Notes under the pieces: generated by a model
What the model saw: the letters and a program-made list of their open reading frames with translations, nothing else
What the model was told of the DNA's origin: nothing
Databases searched by the model: none
Program-made: the position numbers and the translations under genes
Shown: in pieces, positions 1-4,910 of the stretch
Layout of the letters: the number at the start of each line of letters is the position of its first letter
How positions within the stretch are numbered: the first letter of the stretch is position 1
Origin: Candidatus Naiadarchaeum limnaeum
GTDB lineage: Archaea > Undinarchaeota > Undinarchaeia > Undinarchaeales > Naiadarchaeaceae
Direction: 5' to 3'
Assembly: GCA_014189685.1 (NCBI GenBank)
Contig: DVAB01000013.1
Coordinates: 1 to 5,293, forward strand
DNA length: 5,293 nucleotides

Positions 1-1444
1 AAACATCTTCGAGGAACCCTGGACCTTAAGGCGGAGATGATTCACACATCTCTTTACTACTACTTCCGGCGGGATTTTCTTTCCTGCGTTGTCCACACTC
101 CCTCACGGGGGTGCTTCTGCCAACGAAGGATGCCTCCTTAACAACCGCAACAGAGTTGCGGCTCTGAAGTCTCGGTAGCTAGTTTAAGCCCCGTACATCT
201 TCAGGGCCATTGACCTCGGAGGGTGAGCTGTTACGCACTCCTTGGAGGGTGGCTGCTTCTAAGCCAACCTTCCCTCTGTTTTGGGCCAACGACGCCTTTC
301 AGTAACACTTAACTAGCATTTAGGGACCTTAACTCCAGTCACGGCTGTTCCCGTTGCGGACACAGAGCTTACCCCTGCGCCCTCACTCCCAGCTTCTACG
401 ACTTTGCGAAATTCGGAGTTTGACAAGCAAGCGAACCCTTTCGAGTCCTAACCCACTAATCAGTATCTCTACCTTCACAAACGTCTCAGCTGAGGCTGTA
501 CTTAGATACATTTCAGGAGGAACCAGCTATCCCCAATCTCGATTGGTTTTTCGCCCCTACTCCCAAGTCACATCAGCGAATAGGATCAACACGACTTTAG
601 ACCTCCACCCCGCTTTCGCGAGGCTTCGTCTTGCTCAGGAGTAGATCGACTGGCTTCGGGTCTGGCCTCAACGACTACGCGCACTTTTTATACGCAGCGC
701 CTCGCAACAAAAGTTGTTGCGCGCCTTTGCTTTCGCTTCGGCTTCTCTTTGCAAAAAGATTAGCCTCGCCGTTGAAGCAAACTCCCCGCCCCGTTTTTCA
801 AAACGGATGTTACGACACTGTTCAACTCTAAAAGAATTCCTTCCTTACGAAAGTTCATCTCAAAAAGTCACATTCCTTTCGCGCCGTAACTGACTATAGC
901 CAATTGGTTTCAGGATCTTTTCACCTCTTGCCAGAGATGCTTTTCAGCATTCCCTCACAGTACTATTGCGCTATCGGTCTTGAGTTGTATTTAGGGTTAG
1001 CTCTCGATAGAGCCATATTCATACTCCATATCCAAGGAGCACTACTCTGGAAGCAGCTACAACTTGCAATCTTATGCATACGGGCCTTTCACCCTCTATG
1101 GGGCCTCTTTCCAGAAGCTTCTGCTTAGTTACAAGTTGATGTCGCTGCTCCAAACATCACATCTCTACACAATTGCTTATGCAGATTCAATTTGCCCTGT
1201 TCCGCTTTCTATCGCCTTTACTAACGGAATCGCAATTGTTTTCTCTTCCTGCGCTTACTAAGATGCTTCACTTCAGCGCGTTCTCTCTCTCAGTGAGTTA
1301 TGTTCTCTGTTAGAGAACACAATGAGTTCACATTCGGGAATCTCCGGATCTAAGGCCGCATGCGCCTCCCCGGAGCATTTCGCTGCTTGCCGCGCCCTTC
1401 TTCGACACTCAAGCCAAGCCATCCACCAACTGGCGTTTTTGCCC
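1..1444 (-). rRNA. 23S ribosomal RNA, 5' part (partial)
   Basis: This is the 5' half of the large-subunit rRNA, read on the minus strand; the 3' half lies beyond the left edge. Conserved blocks are recognisable in order from the 5' end: GCCAGTTGGTGGATGGC near 1434-1418, the GACCCGAAGCC segment near 655, GGGGATAGCTGGTTCC near 520-535, and the L11/GTPase-centre block GGCTTAGAAGCAGCC near 250-270. The spacing of these blocks is close to that of ordinary archaeal 23S and longer than E. coli, with no interruption large enough to be an intron. The 5' end is placed about 10 bases before GCCAGTTGG by analogy with other archaeal 23S genes, so it is uncertain by several bases. A small hairpin with a perfect 7-bp stem (704-720) adds a lineage-specific extension between the GGCGAGGCTAA and GACCCGAAG blocks. 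Several open frames on the opposite strand here are artefacts of rRNA sequence. Confidence 0.96.
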
Positions 1445-1541
1445 AGTTTACACGCTTTGCAGGACCAATGTTATCTCATTGAGCGCGCGCAGAATAGGTA
1501 ATCGTATAATTTTGTTACGCGGCCCTTGAACTTCACTTGCA

Positions 1542-1557
1542 TCACACAAATGTGTGA
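1542..1557. repeat. Perfect inverted repeat upstream of 23S
   Basis: TCACACA-AA-TGTGTGA is a perfect 7-bp inverted repeat with a 2-base centre, about 100 bases upstream of the mature 23S 5' end. It could be a hairpin in the 23S leader or, as DNA, a symmetric protein-binding site. The sequence shows only the symmetry; the role is unknown. Confidence 0.5.
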
Positions 1558-1660
1558 AGAGTTGCACAGCTTTACTCACAAAAAATTTTGAGCATAGGAC
1601 ATAGCCCTAGCTCGTTTCAAACAAGAAACAATAAACGCCGTGTCTTAGACAGAGGGCATC

Positions 1661-1680
1661 GTTTTCCTTCGCAGGAAAAC
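1661..1680. repeat. Hairpin with 7-bp stem and A/T tract
   Basis: GTTTTCC at 1661-1667 pairs exactly with GGAAAAC at 1674-1680 across a 6-base loop (TTCGCA), and a run of seven A follows on the plus strand (1681-1687). On the minus strand the T run precedes the hairpin, so it is not a standard intrinsic terminator for 23S transcription. It may be a structured element of a long 23S leader; no function can be assigned. Confidence 0.45.
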
Positions 1681-1785
1681 AAAAAAAGTAACAGTCACAA
1701 AGTTAATCTTATTACTTTAACCAATGCGGACTGTTCTTGTTTTCATAATTGTGAACTTAAAGCTCTATAAATATAATATAAAGAG

Positions 1786-1793
1786 TATTTAAA
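1786..1793 (+). promoter_or_regulatory. TATA box of the Nudix gene
   Basis: TATTTAAA is centred about 29 bases before the ATG at 1819, with GTTGCG following it. With the usual archaeal distance of about 26 bases from TATA centre to transcription start, transcription would begin within about 3 bases of the start codon. No Shine-Dalgarno sequence precedes the ATG, so a leaderless or near-leaderless mRNA is expected. Confidence 0.6.
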
Positions 1794-1818
1794 GGTTGCG
1801 AATTTAGAAATAAACAGT

Positions 1819-2211
1819 ATGAATATTATAGAACTATCTGGCTGCGTAATTATAGCCAATGGAAAACTTTTAGTTTTATGGAAGAACGAACACGGTCACT
1901 ACGAACTGCCTGGTGGTAAGGTAAAAGAAGGTGAAACTCTTGAAGAAGCTGCAATTAGAGAGACAAAGGAAGAAATTGGTTGTGATGTTGAGTTGCTAAA
2001 ATACGCCGGCTATATAGATTTTAGTATAAAAGGTAAAAATTGCAGGAGTCATAACTATTTAGCTAAAATAAAAGAAGGACAAACCCCGCGAATAATGGAA
2101 CCAAAATCATTTAAAGATTTGATATGGCTTCCAATTGAAAATTATGAGGAATATACTGTTGCACCAAACGTCAAAAAAATATGTGAAGATTATCTAAGTG
2201 GCAAGTTTTAA
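1819..2211 (+). CDS. Nudix (MutT-like) hydrolase
   Basis: The 130-residue product is a single-domain Nudix hydrolase, a family that hydrolyses nucleoside diphosphates linked to another moiety in a metal-dependent way. The Nudix box GX5EX7REUXEEXGU is complete at residues 33-55: G33, E39, R47-E48, E51-E52 and G54, with the metal-binding glutamates all present; Thr49 stands where a hydrophobic residue is usual. The preceding beta-strand segment SGCVIIANGKLLVLWKN and YELPGGK are typical of MutT/ADP-ribose pyrophosphatase-like members. The length is normal for a minimal Nudix protein. Substrate cannot be read from sequence: nucleotide sanitation (8-oxo-dGTP-like), ADP-ribose or another small phosphate ester are all possible. 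The start is supported by a TATA box placed for leaderless transcription. The gene is convergent with the tRNA-binding protein gene, with a single base between the two stop codons, so the 3' ends of the two transcripts probably overlap. Confidence 0.93.
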   Translation: MNIIELSGCVIIANGKLLVLWKNEHGHYELPGGKVKEGETLEEAAIRETKEEIGCDVELLKYAGYIDFSIKGKNCRSHNYLAKIKEGQTPRIMEPKSFKDLIWLPIENYEEYTVAPNVKKICEDYLSGKF

Positions 2212-2212
2212 T

Positions 2213-2545
2213 TTATCTTGCCTCGGCTCCGACTTCAACATCCCTATCAACAGTTAGCAAAACAACTTTTCCTTTTTTATCATCAGCAGCCAACAGCATT
2301 CCGTTAGAAACTTCGCCGCCGATTTTTGCAGGCTGTAAATTCTCAACTAAAATTATTTTTTTGTTAATTAATTCTTCAATACTATAATAAGGGGCGATTC
2401 CTGCAATTAACTGAACAAGCGCACCGCGGCCAATATCAATTTTTAATTTGTAGAGCTTATCCTTGCCAGAGATTTTTTCAGCTTCTTTTATTTGGCCAAC
2501 CAAAAGATTTACTTTTTTGAATTCCTCAAAGGATATTTTTTCCAT
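2213..2545 (-). CDS. tRNA-binding OB-fold protein (MetRS beta-like)
   Basis: The 110-residue product is a stand-alone tRNA-binding domain of the EMAP-II/Arc1p/MetRS C-terminal type (COG0073-like, OB fold). Characteristic segments are FEEFKKVNLLVGQI near residues 6-19, the DKLYKLKIDIG strand near 29-39, the G-I-APYYSIEELINKK segment near 49-63, VENLQPAKIGGEVSNGMLLAA near 67-87 and a short acidic C-terminus. In many archaea this domain is encoded apart from methionyl-tRNA synthetase and is thought to bind tRNA non-specifically, raising synthetase affinity, probably as a dimer in the cytoplasm. The length is right for the isolated domain. The ATG at 2545 sits about 26 bases from the centre of a TATA element on its own strand and has no clear Shine-Dalgarno, so leaderless expression is likely. 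The gene is divergent from tRNA-Ala, sharing the promoter interval. A free CsaA-type chaperone is the main alternative, but the MetRS-beta-like motifs fit better. Confidence 0.88.
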   Translation of the reverse strand: MEKISFEEFKKVNLLVGQIKEAEKISGKDKLYKLKIDIGRGALVQLIAGIAPYYSIEELINKKIILVENLQPAKIGGEVSNGMLLAADDKKGKVVLLTVDRDVEVGAEAR

Positions 2546-2563
2546 GGACGCAAAATGATTAAT

Positions 2564-2576
2564 AAAGTATAAAAGT
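2564..2576. promoter_or_regulatory. Shared bidirectional TATA element
   Basis: The sequence AAAGTATAAAAGT reads as TATAAAAG on the plus strand (2568-2575) and CTTTTATACTTTA on the minus strand. Its centre, about 2571, is roughly 26 bases from the ATG of the tRNA-binding protein (2545, minus) and about 32 bases before the tRNA-Ala 5' end (2603, plus), predicting a plus-strand start some 5 bases before the tRNA. A purine-rich BRE-like segment, AATAAAG, precedes the plus-strand TATA. One AT-rich element therefore seems placed to drive both genes; a separate weaker TATA for one direction cannot be excluded. Confidence 0.6.
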
Positions 2577-2602
2577 GTTTAGATATAGGATTATCTGCTC
2601 AT

Positions 2603-2674
2603 GGGCTCGTAGCTCAGCAGCAGAGCGCCTGCTTTGCAAGCAGGAGGCCGCGTGTGCGATTCACGCCGAGTCCA
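2603..2674 (+). tRNA. tRNA-Ala (anticodon TGC)
   Basis: The gene folds as a full cloverleaf. The acceptor stem GGGCTCG (2603-2609) pairs with CGAGTCC (2667-2673) and includes G3-U70, the classic alanine identity pair. The D stem is GCTC/GAGC, the anticodon stem CCTGC/GCAGG encloses TTTGCAA with anticodon TGC (2635-2637), and the T stem is GCGTG/CACGC. The discriminator is A2674 and CCA is not encoded. There is no intron. Two tertiary-contact positions are unusual: the D loop, AGCAGCA, lacks the usual GG pair, and the T loop, TGCGATT, has G where U55 is expected. Archaeal 16S-23S spacers often carry tRNA-Ala(TGC), but on the same strand as the rRNAs; here it is on the opposite strand. No T-rich terminator follows, so transcription may run into the next gene. 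Confidence 0.95.
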
Positions 2675-2682
2675 CTCTTACA

Positions 2683-3186
2683 ATGGTCAAATTTATTGAT
2701 GGGGGTAATGTAATCGAAATAGTTCCAGAGAATTTGAAAATAGTAATTTTGTTCAGAATTATTGCAGAGGAAGCGTTTTTAATGGCTGTGCGAAAAAAAT
2801 TGCAAGAGCTAAGAAGGGAGAAGCCAAAAGATGCTTTTGGAATTGTGTTTTTCATGGAAAATCGCACAGCAATTGAAAGGCTGCGCGCGATCAGAGATGG
2901 ACAAAAAGAAATTTTAGAAACTATGTTAGAAATGATTGCAAGAGAAATTCTGCGACACAACTTGCGCGAGATAAGGAGAATGACAGACGTTACTGAAGAG
3001 GTTTTGCTATGGTTTAACTATGCTGTTGGCTTTAAATGTGGCGTAGAAATTAGAGGAGAGCTAGTAATTGAAGAGAGAAGACCTTTAAGGCGCAGATACT
3101 TTTTTGATAAGAAAAAATTTGAGTCAGTTCAAGGAGAATCTTCAACTGCAGAACTAATAAAAAGAATTAAATTTCGATTAGGATGA
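2683..3186 (+). CDS. Hypothetical protein, 167 residues
   Basis: I do not recognise this family. The open frame runs upstream into the tRNA gene, so the start must be internal; the ATG at 2683, 8 bases after the tRNA 3' end, is the first after the tRNA. The alternative ATG at 2782 (residue 34) has an AGAGG 11 bases before it. The product is soluble, with a mixed N-terminus (residues 1-35, hydrophobic LKIVILFRII), a charged helical middle (36-100, rich in Arg and Glu, with heptad-like Leu/Ile spacing near 64-98), then LLWFNYAVGFKCGVEIRGELVIEE (about 108-131) that looks like a helix followed by beta strands, and a basic tail. No catalytic motif or membrane segment is evident. An opposite-strand open frame (2661-2960) overlaps but is less credible. 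There is no promoter of its own in the 8-base gap, so it may be expressed from the tRNA promoter. The stop codon overlaps the start of a DUF488-like remnant (ATGA), a typical operon junction. Confidence 0.7.
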   Translation: MVKFIDGGNVIEIVPENLKIVILFRIIAEEAFLMAVRKKLQELRREKPKDAFGIVFFMENRTAIERLRAIRDGQKEILETMLEMIAREILRHNLREIRRMTDVTEEVLLWFNYAVGFKCGVEIRGELVIEERRPLRRRYFFDKKKFESVQGESSTAELIKRIKFRLG

Positions 3187-3260
3187 AAATTTTCACAATA
3201 GGCCACAGCGCACTCCGAAAATTAAATGCGAATAATCAACAAAAGTTTTCTGTAGCATAA
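3183..3260 (+). pseudogene. Truncated DUF488-like N-terminus
   Basis: An ATG at 3183 overlaps the stop of the upstream gene as ATGA and opens MKIFTIGHS, which matches the usual N-terminus of DUF488 proteins (MKIYTIGHS-type, with the TIGHS motif). The frame then continues ALRKLNAN, which does not resemble the family, and stops at 3258-3260 after 25 codons; genuine DUF488 proteins are well over 100 residues. From 3236 on the sequence is the 3' end of the convergent CAP gene. I read this as the start of a DUF488 gene cut off near 3210-3235 by a rearrangement. The evidence is only about nine residues plus the operon-like overlap, so a chance match remains possible. Confidence 0.4.
3216..3235 (-). 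terminator. Possible terminator after CAP gene
   Basis: Directly after the CAP stop codon the minus strand reads TTATTCGCATTTAATTTTC, a T-rich stretch resembling, in weaker form, the CGCAC-plus-T-tract found after the hydrolase gene and the 16S rRNA. Archaeal termination mainly needs T tracts, so this is plausible but weak. Confidence 0.35.
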
Positions 3261-3937
3261 ACAGTATAATTGTCCGTAACAAAAACTCCAATTCCTTCTG
3301 TTTTCCAAAAAGGTTTTAAAATTTCTTCGCGATGGGAAGTGCTGTTCATCCAACCATTAACAAGTGAGTTCGCGAGCTCTTCTGAAGTGTAATAGTCAGA
3401 GGAAATATGAATTCGCTCACCAGTGCGAACGTTTTCCTTGTACCAATCTTTTTGCTTCAGTTCTATGAGGAAAAGATTTTCCGCACCATTAGAAATCTCA
3501 CGAAGATTGTCTTCTTCTCTGATCACAACATTACACTTAAAGCCAAACTTGTTATAGCGGTAGAGAAAATTTCTTCCCTCTGGGTCTTTGTGACCAAAAT
3601 AATTACGAATGCCCATGTCCTTGCTGTGCGTCCGCGCAATAAGGGATAGATTATTATTCCATTCCAATGTGTTTAAGCTAAAAGTTGTACGCTGCACATT
3701 GATGAGATCGTGAATTCTGCGCTCAAGCGTGCTTGTATTAATTATGGACGTGTTGTTGATTTGTATAATAGTAGTTTCGTCTGGAAATTTTTGCACAACA
3801 GTAGGCGGCTCAGTAGGCTTTTCAGATAGAGGAGTAGACTGAATAGGATCTTGAGAGTTCGGAGAGCTCTGATTAATACAGCCTGCAAAAATTATGCTCA
3901 GTAAAAGAAAAAGATAGGTAAGAATTTTTCTGCGCAT
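3236..3937 (-). CDS. CAP/SCP-domain predicted lipoprotein
   Basis: The 233-residue product is a predicted exported protein with a C-terminal CAP domain (cysteine-rich secretory/SCP-like, PF00188 type). Residues 1-20 form a signal peptide: basic MRRK, a hydrophobic core LTYLFLLLSIIF, and a lipobox-like FAGC with Cys20 as the likely lipidated residue. Residues 21-70 are a Ser/Pro/Thr-rich and Asn-rich tether. The CAP domain spans about 74-233, with ARTHSKDM (His104), NYFGHKDPEGR (His116), GAENLF (Glu153, the GEN motif), NGWMNSTSHREEIL (His202) and the C-terminal YATENF signature, so the conserved His/Glu cavity residues are largely present. Such proteins act at the cell surface; the biochemical role in archaea is not established. 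The ATG lies about 26 bases from a TATA box and lacks a Shine-Dalgarno, so leaderless expression is likely. It is transcribed separately from the hydrolase gene, which ends 59 bases upstream with a T-tract between them. Confidence 0.88.
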   Translation of the reverse strand: MRRKILTYLFLLLSIIFAGCINQSSPNSQDPIQSTPLSEKPTEPPTVVQKFPDETTIIQINNTSIINTSTLERRIHDLINVQRTTFSLNTLEWNNNLSLIARTHSKDMGIRNYFGHKDPEGRNFLYRYNKFGFKCNVVIREEDNLREISNGAENLFLIELKQKDWYKENVRTGERIHISSDYYTSEELANSLVNGWMNSTSHREEILKPFWKTEGIGVFVTDNYTVYATENFC

Positions 3938-3956
3938 AATACGAGTAGATTTCTTA

Positions 3957-3964
3957 GATATAAA
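3957..3964 (-). promoter_or_regulatory. TATA box of the CAP gene
   Basis: On the minus strand TTTATATC is centred near 3961, 24 bases from the CAP start codon at 3937. This predicts transcription starting at or within a couple of bases of the ATG, matching the leaderless pattern of the Nudix and tRNA-binding protein genes. Confidence 0.6.
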
Positions 3965-3972
3965 TTGTTTTG

Positions 3973-3990
3973 CAAAAATAAAAAAGTGCG
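3973..3990 (-). terminator. T-tract terminator after the hydrolase gene
   Basis: Six bases past the hydrolase stop codon the minus strand reads CGCACTTTTTTATTTTTG. Runs of T on the non-template strand are the main signal for archaeal termination. The same CGCAC-T5/6-ATTTTT sequence occurs after the 16S rRNA. Confidence 0.6.
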
Positions 3991-3996
3991 AATAAA

Positions 3997-4776
3997 TTAT
4001 TTATAAGCTTCAGGCTGCCTATCTTTTAAAAAATTAACAATTTGCTTAAAGCCTTCACTTGCTTTTTTATCAATTGTTGCTGTGAGAACTTCCTCTTTAT
4101 TGCCGCACTCAATAACAGCATTACCATAAGGATTTACGATTCTGCTGCTGCCAAAATAGGTAAATGTGTTGTCTTTACCAATGCGATTTGCAGCAACAAT
4201 CCAGAATTGATTGTCAAAAGCACGTGCGCTAGTTGCTAATTTCCACTGCGGCAAAAAAGGATCCATCCAATTTGATGGCATGAAAACAGTATCCGCCCCA
4301 TTTAATGCTAACTGCCTTGCAACCTCTGGAAAAACAGCGTCATAGCATATCATTAATCCAACTTTTCCAAATTTAGTATCTGCAACAGCATACTCGTTTC
4401 CGCGAGTAACACAGGACGGTTCTTCCATGAACATATGGATTTTTCTATATTTTGCAAGCAAGTCTCCGCTTGGATTTATTAGGACTGCTGTGTTGTAAAT
4501 CTTATCATTTGATCGTTCAGGAATTGAAGCAACTATATGAATGCTATTTTCTTCAGCAATAGAGCTTAGCTTTTCAGCGATGCGCCCAGGAATAGGATCT
4601 GCTAATTTACTAAGCTGCTCCGGTGCCCATCCTGTTGGCAGATATTCTGGCAGGCACACAAAATCAGCATTTTGTTTTGAGGCTTGAGCAACCAGCTCGG
4701 CAGCTTTTTTTAGATTAACTGCTATATCCGCAAGCTTGATATCCATCTGAACAAGTGCAACTTTAAATTCGTTCAT
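3997..4776 (-). CDS. Carbon-nitrogen hydrolase (nitrilase superfamily)
   Basis: The 259-residue product is a cytoplasmic carbon-nitrogen hydrolase, cleaving an amide or related C-N bond with a Glu-Lys-Cys triad. All three are visible: Glu44 in VCLPEYLPTGW, Lys112 in KYRKIHMF and Cys144 in GLMICYDAVFPE; the MPSNWMDP and ARAFDNQFWIVAANRIG segments are also typical. The length is normal for a single-domain member. The substrate is unclear: omega-amidase/Nit2-like, N-carbamoylputrescine amidase-like and other amidases are all candidates. The start is ATG 4776: GAGGTG (4781-4786) lies directly before it at normal spacing and complements the CACCTC of the 16S tail. A TTG at 4788 would extend the protein by four residues but overlaps that Shine-Dalgarno, so I reject it. 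It is the first gene after the 16S, with its own promoter, and ends in a T-tract. Confidence 0.93.
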   Translation of the reverse strand: MNEFKVALVQMDIKLADIAVNLKKAAELVAQASKQNADFVCLPEYLPTGWAPEQLSKLADPIPGRIAEKLSSIAEENSIHIVASIPERSNDKIYNTAVLINPSGDLLAKYRKIHMFMEEPSCVTRGNEYAVADTKFGKVGLMICYDAVFPEVARQLALNGADTVFMPSNWMDPFLPQWKLATSARAFDNQFWIVAANRIGKDNTFTYFGSSRIVNPYGNAVIECGNKEEVLTATIDKKASEGFKQIVNFLKDRQPEAYK

Positions 4777-4780
4777 AACC

Positions 4781-4786
4781 CACCTC
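4781..4786 (-). promoter_or_regulatory. Shine-Dalgarno site of the hydrolase gene
   Basis: GAGGTG on the minus strand, four bases before ATG 4776, is an exact complement of the CACCTC in the 16S 3' tail seen in this same window. It decides the start codon, and it is the only strong Shine-Dalgarno directly before a gene start in the window; the other protein genes appear leaderless. Confidence 0.75.
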
Positions 4787-4815
4787 AATAATTTTGAAAT
4801 GTAAAGAAGTTGTGG

Positions 4816-4823
4816 TTTATAAA
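4816..4823 (-). promoter_or_regulatory. TATA box of the hydrolase gene
   Basis: TTTATAAA (minus) is centred near 4819, predicting a transcript start near 4793 and a leader of about 17 bases, enough to hold the Shine-Dalgarno. It lies downstream of the 16S T-tract, so the hydrolase gene need not depend on rRNA readthrough. Confidence 0.65.
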
Positions 4824-4849
4824 GTTATGGACAGTGTTTCAAATTTTTT

Positions 4850-4877
4850 AAAAATAAAAAGTGCGGGCTCAGTGAGC
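4850..4877 (-). terminator. Terminator downstream of 16S rRNA
   Basis: On the minus strand a short hairpin GCTC-ACT-GAGC (4867-4877) is followed by CCGCAC and then TTTTTATTTTT (4850-4860), 40 to 67 bases past the 16S 3' end. Hairpin plus T tract, and identity of the CGCAC-T-tract with the one after the hydrolase gene, support termination of 16S transcription here rather than continuation to the 23S. Confidence 0.6.
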
Positions 4878-4892
4878 AAACTCTCTCTATTA

Positions 4893-4910
4893 TCCATTCA
4901 TTTGAATGGA
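4893..4910 (-). repeat. Perfect hairpin just after 16S 3' end
   Basis: TCCATTCA-TT-TGAATGGA is a perfect 8-bp inverted repeat starting 7 bases past the mature 16S 3' end. In RNA a 7-bp stem with a four-base loop is likely. It may take part in 3' maturation; the usual long processing stem would need the 16S 5' flank, which is outside the window. Confidence 0.55.

Larger units (their letters stand above)
1445..1818. other. Intergenic leader and promoter region between 23S and Nudix gene
   Basis: This stretch of about 370 bases separates two divergent transcription units: 23S rRNA (minus) and the Nudix gene (plus). I see no convincing gene; the only open frame, 1588-1770 plus, has a low-complexity composition with no recognisable motif and no promoter at the right distance. 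On the minus strand there are two possible TATA elements for the 23S. One, AATTATACG at about 1503-1511, would give only a short leader of some 35 bases. The other, the AT-rich block at 1764-1783 (TTTATATTATATTTATAG), would give a leader of roughly 300 bases, more typical of pre-rRNA. Hairpins at 1466-1481, 1542-1557 and 1661-1680 would then lie within that leader. The 5' half of a 23S processing stem is expected here, but its partner is outside the window. Confidence 0.6.

Noticed and set aside
354-1261. Four plus-strand open frames (354-644, 631-831, 904-1128, 1064-1261)
   Set aside because: They lie antisense within clearly conserved 23S rRNA and encode no recognisable domain.
1-1444. Intron or large insertion in the 23S rRNA
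   Set aside because: Conserved blocks follow one another at ordinary archaeal spacing and no homing-endonuclease-like frame is present; only a short extra hairpin near 704-720 stands out.
1588-1770. Plus-strand 60-codon open frame upstream of the Nudix gene
   Set aside because: Low-complexity composition, no motif, no Shine-Dalgarno or suitably placed TATA, and it contains a structured hairpin.
2603-2674. tRNA-Ala as attachment site of an integrated element
   Set aside because: I found no direct repeat of the tRNA 3' end elsewhere in the window and no integrase.
2575-2682. N-terminal extension of the 167-residue gene upstream through the tRNA
   Set aside because: It would translate the tRNA-Ala gene itself; the ATG at 2683 is the first possible start after the tRNA.
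2661-2960. Minus-strand 99-codon open frame
   Set aside because: It overlaps the tRNA 3' end and is antisense to the longer, better balanced plus-strand gene; its Ser/Ile-rich sequence looks like a reverse-strand shadow.
3407-3649. Plus-strand 80-codon open frame
   Set aside because: Antisense to the CAP-domain gene, which has a full set of family motifs.
4042-4239. Plus-strand 65-codon open frame
   Set aside because: Antisense to the carbon-nitrogen hydrolase gene.
4777-4788. TTG start at 4788 for the hydrolase
   Set aside because: It overlaps the strong Shine-Dalgarno that serves the ATG at 4776.
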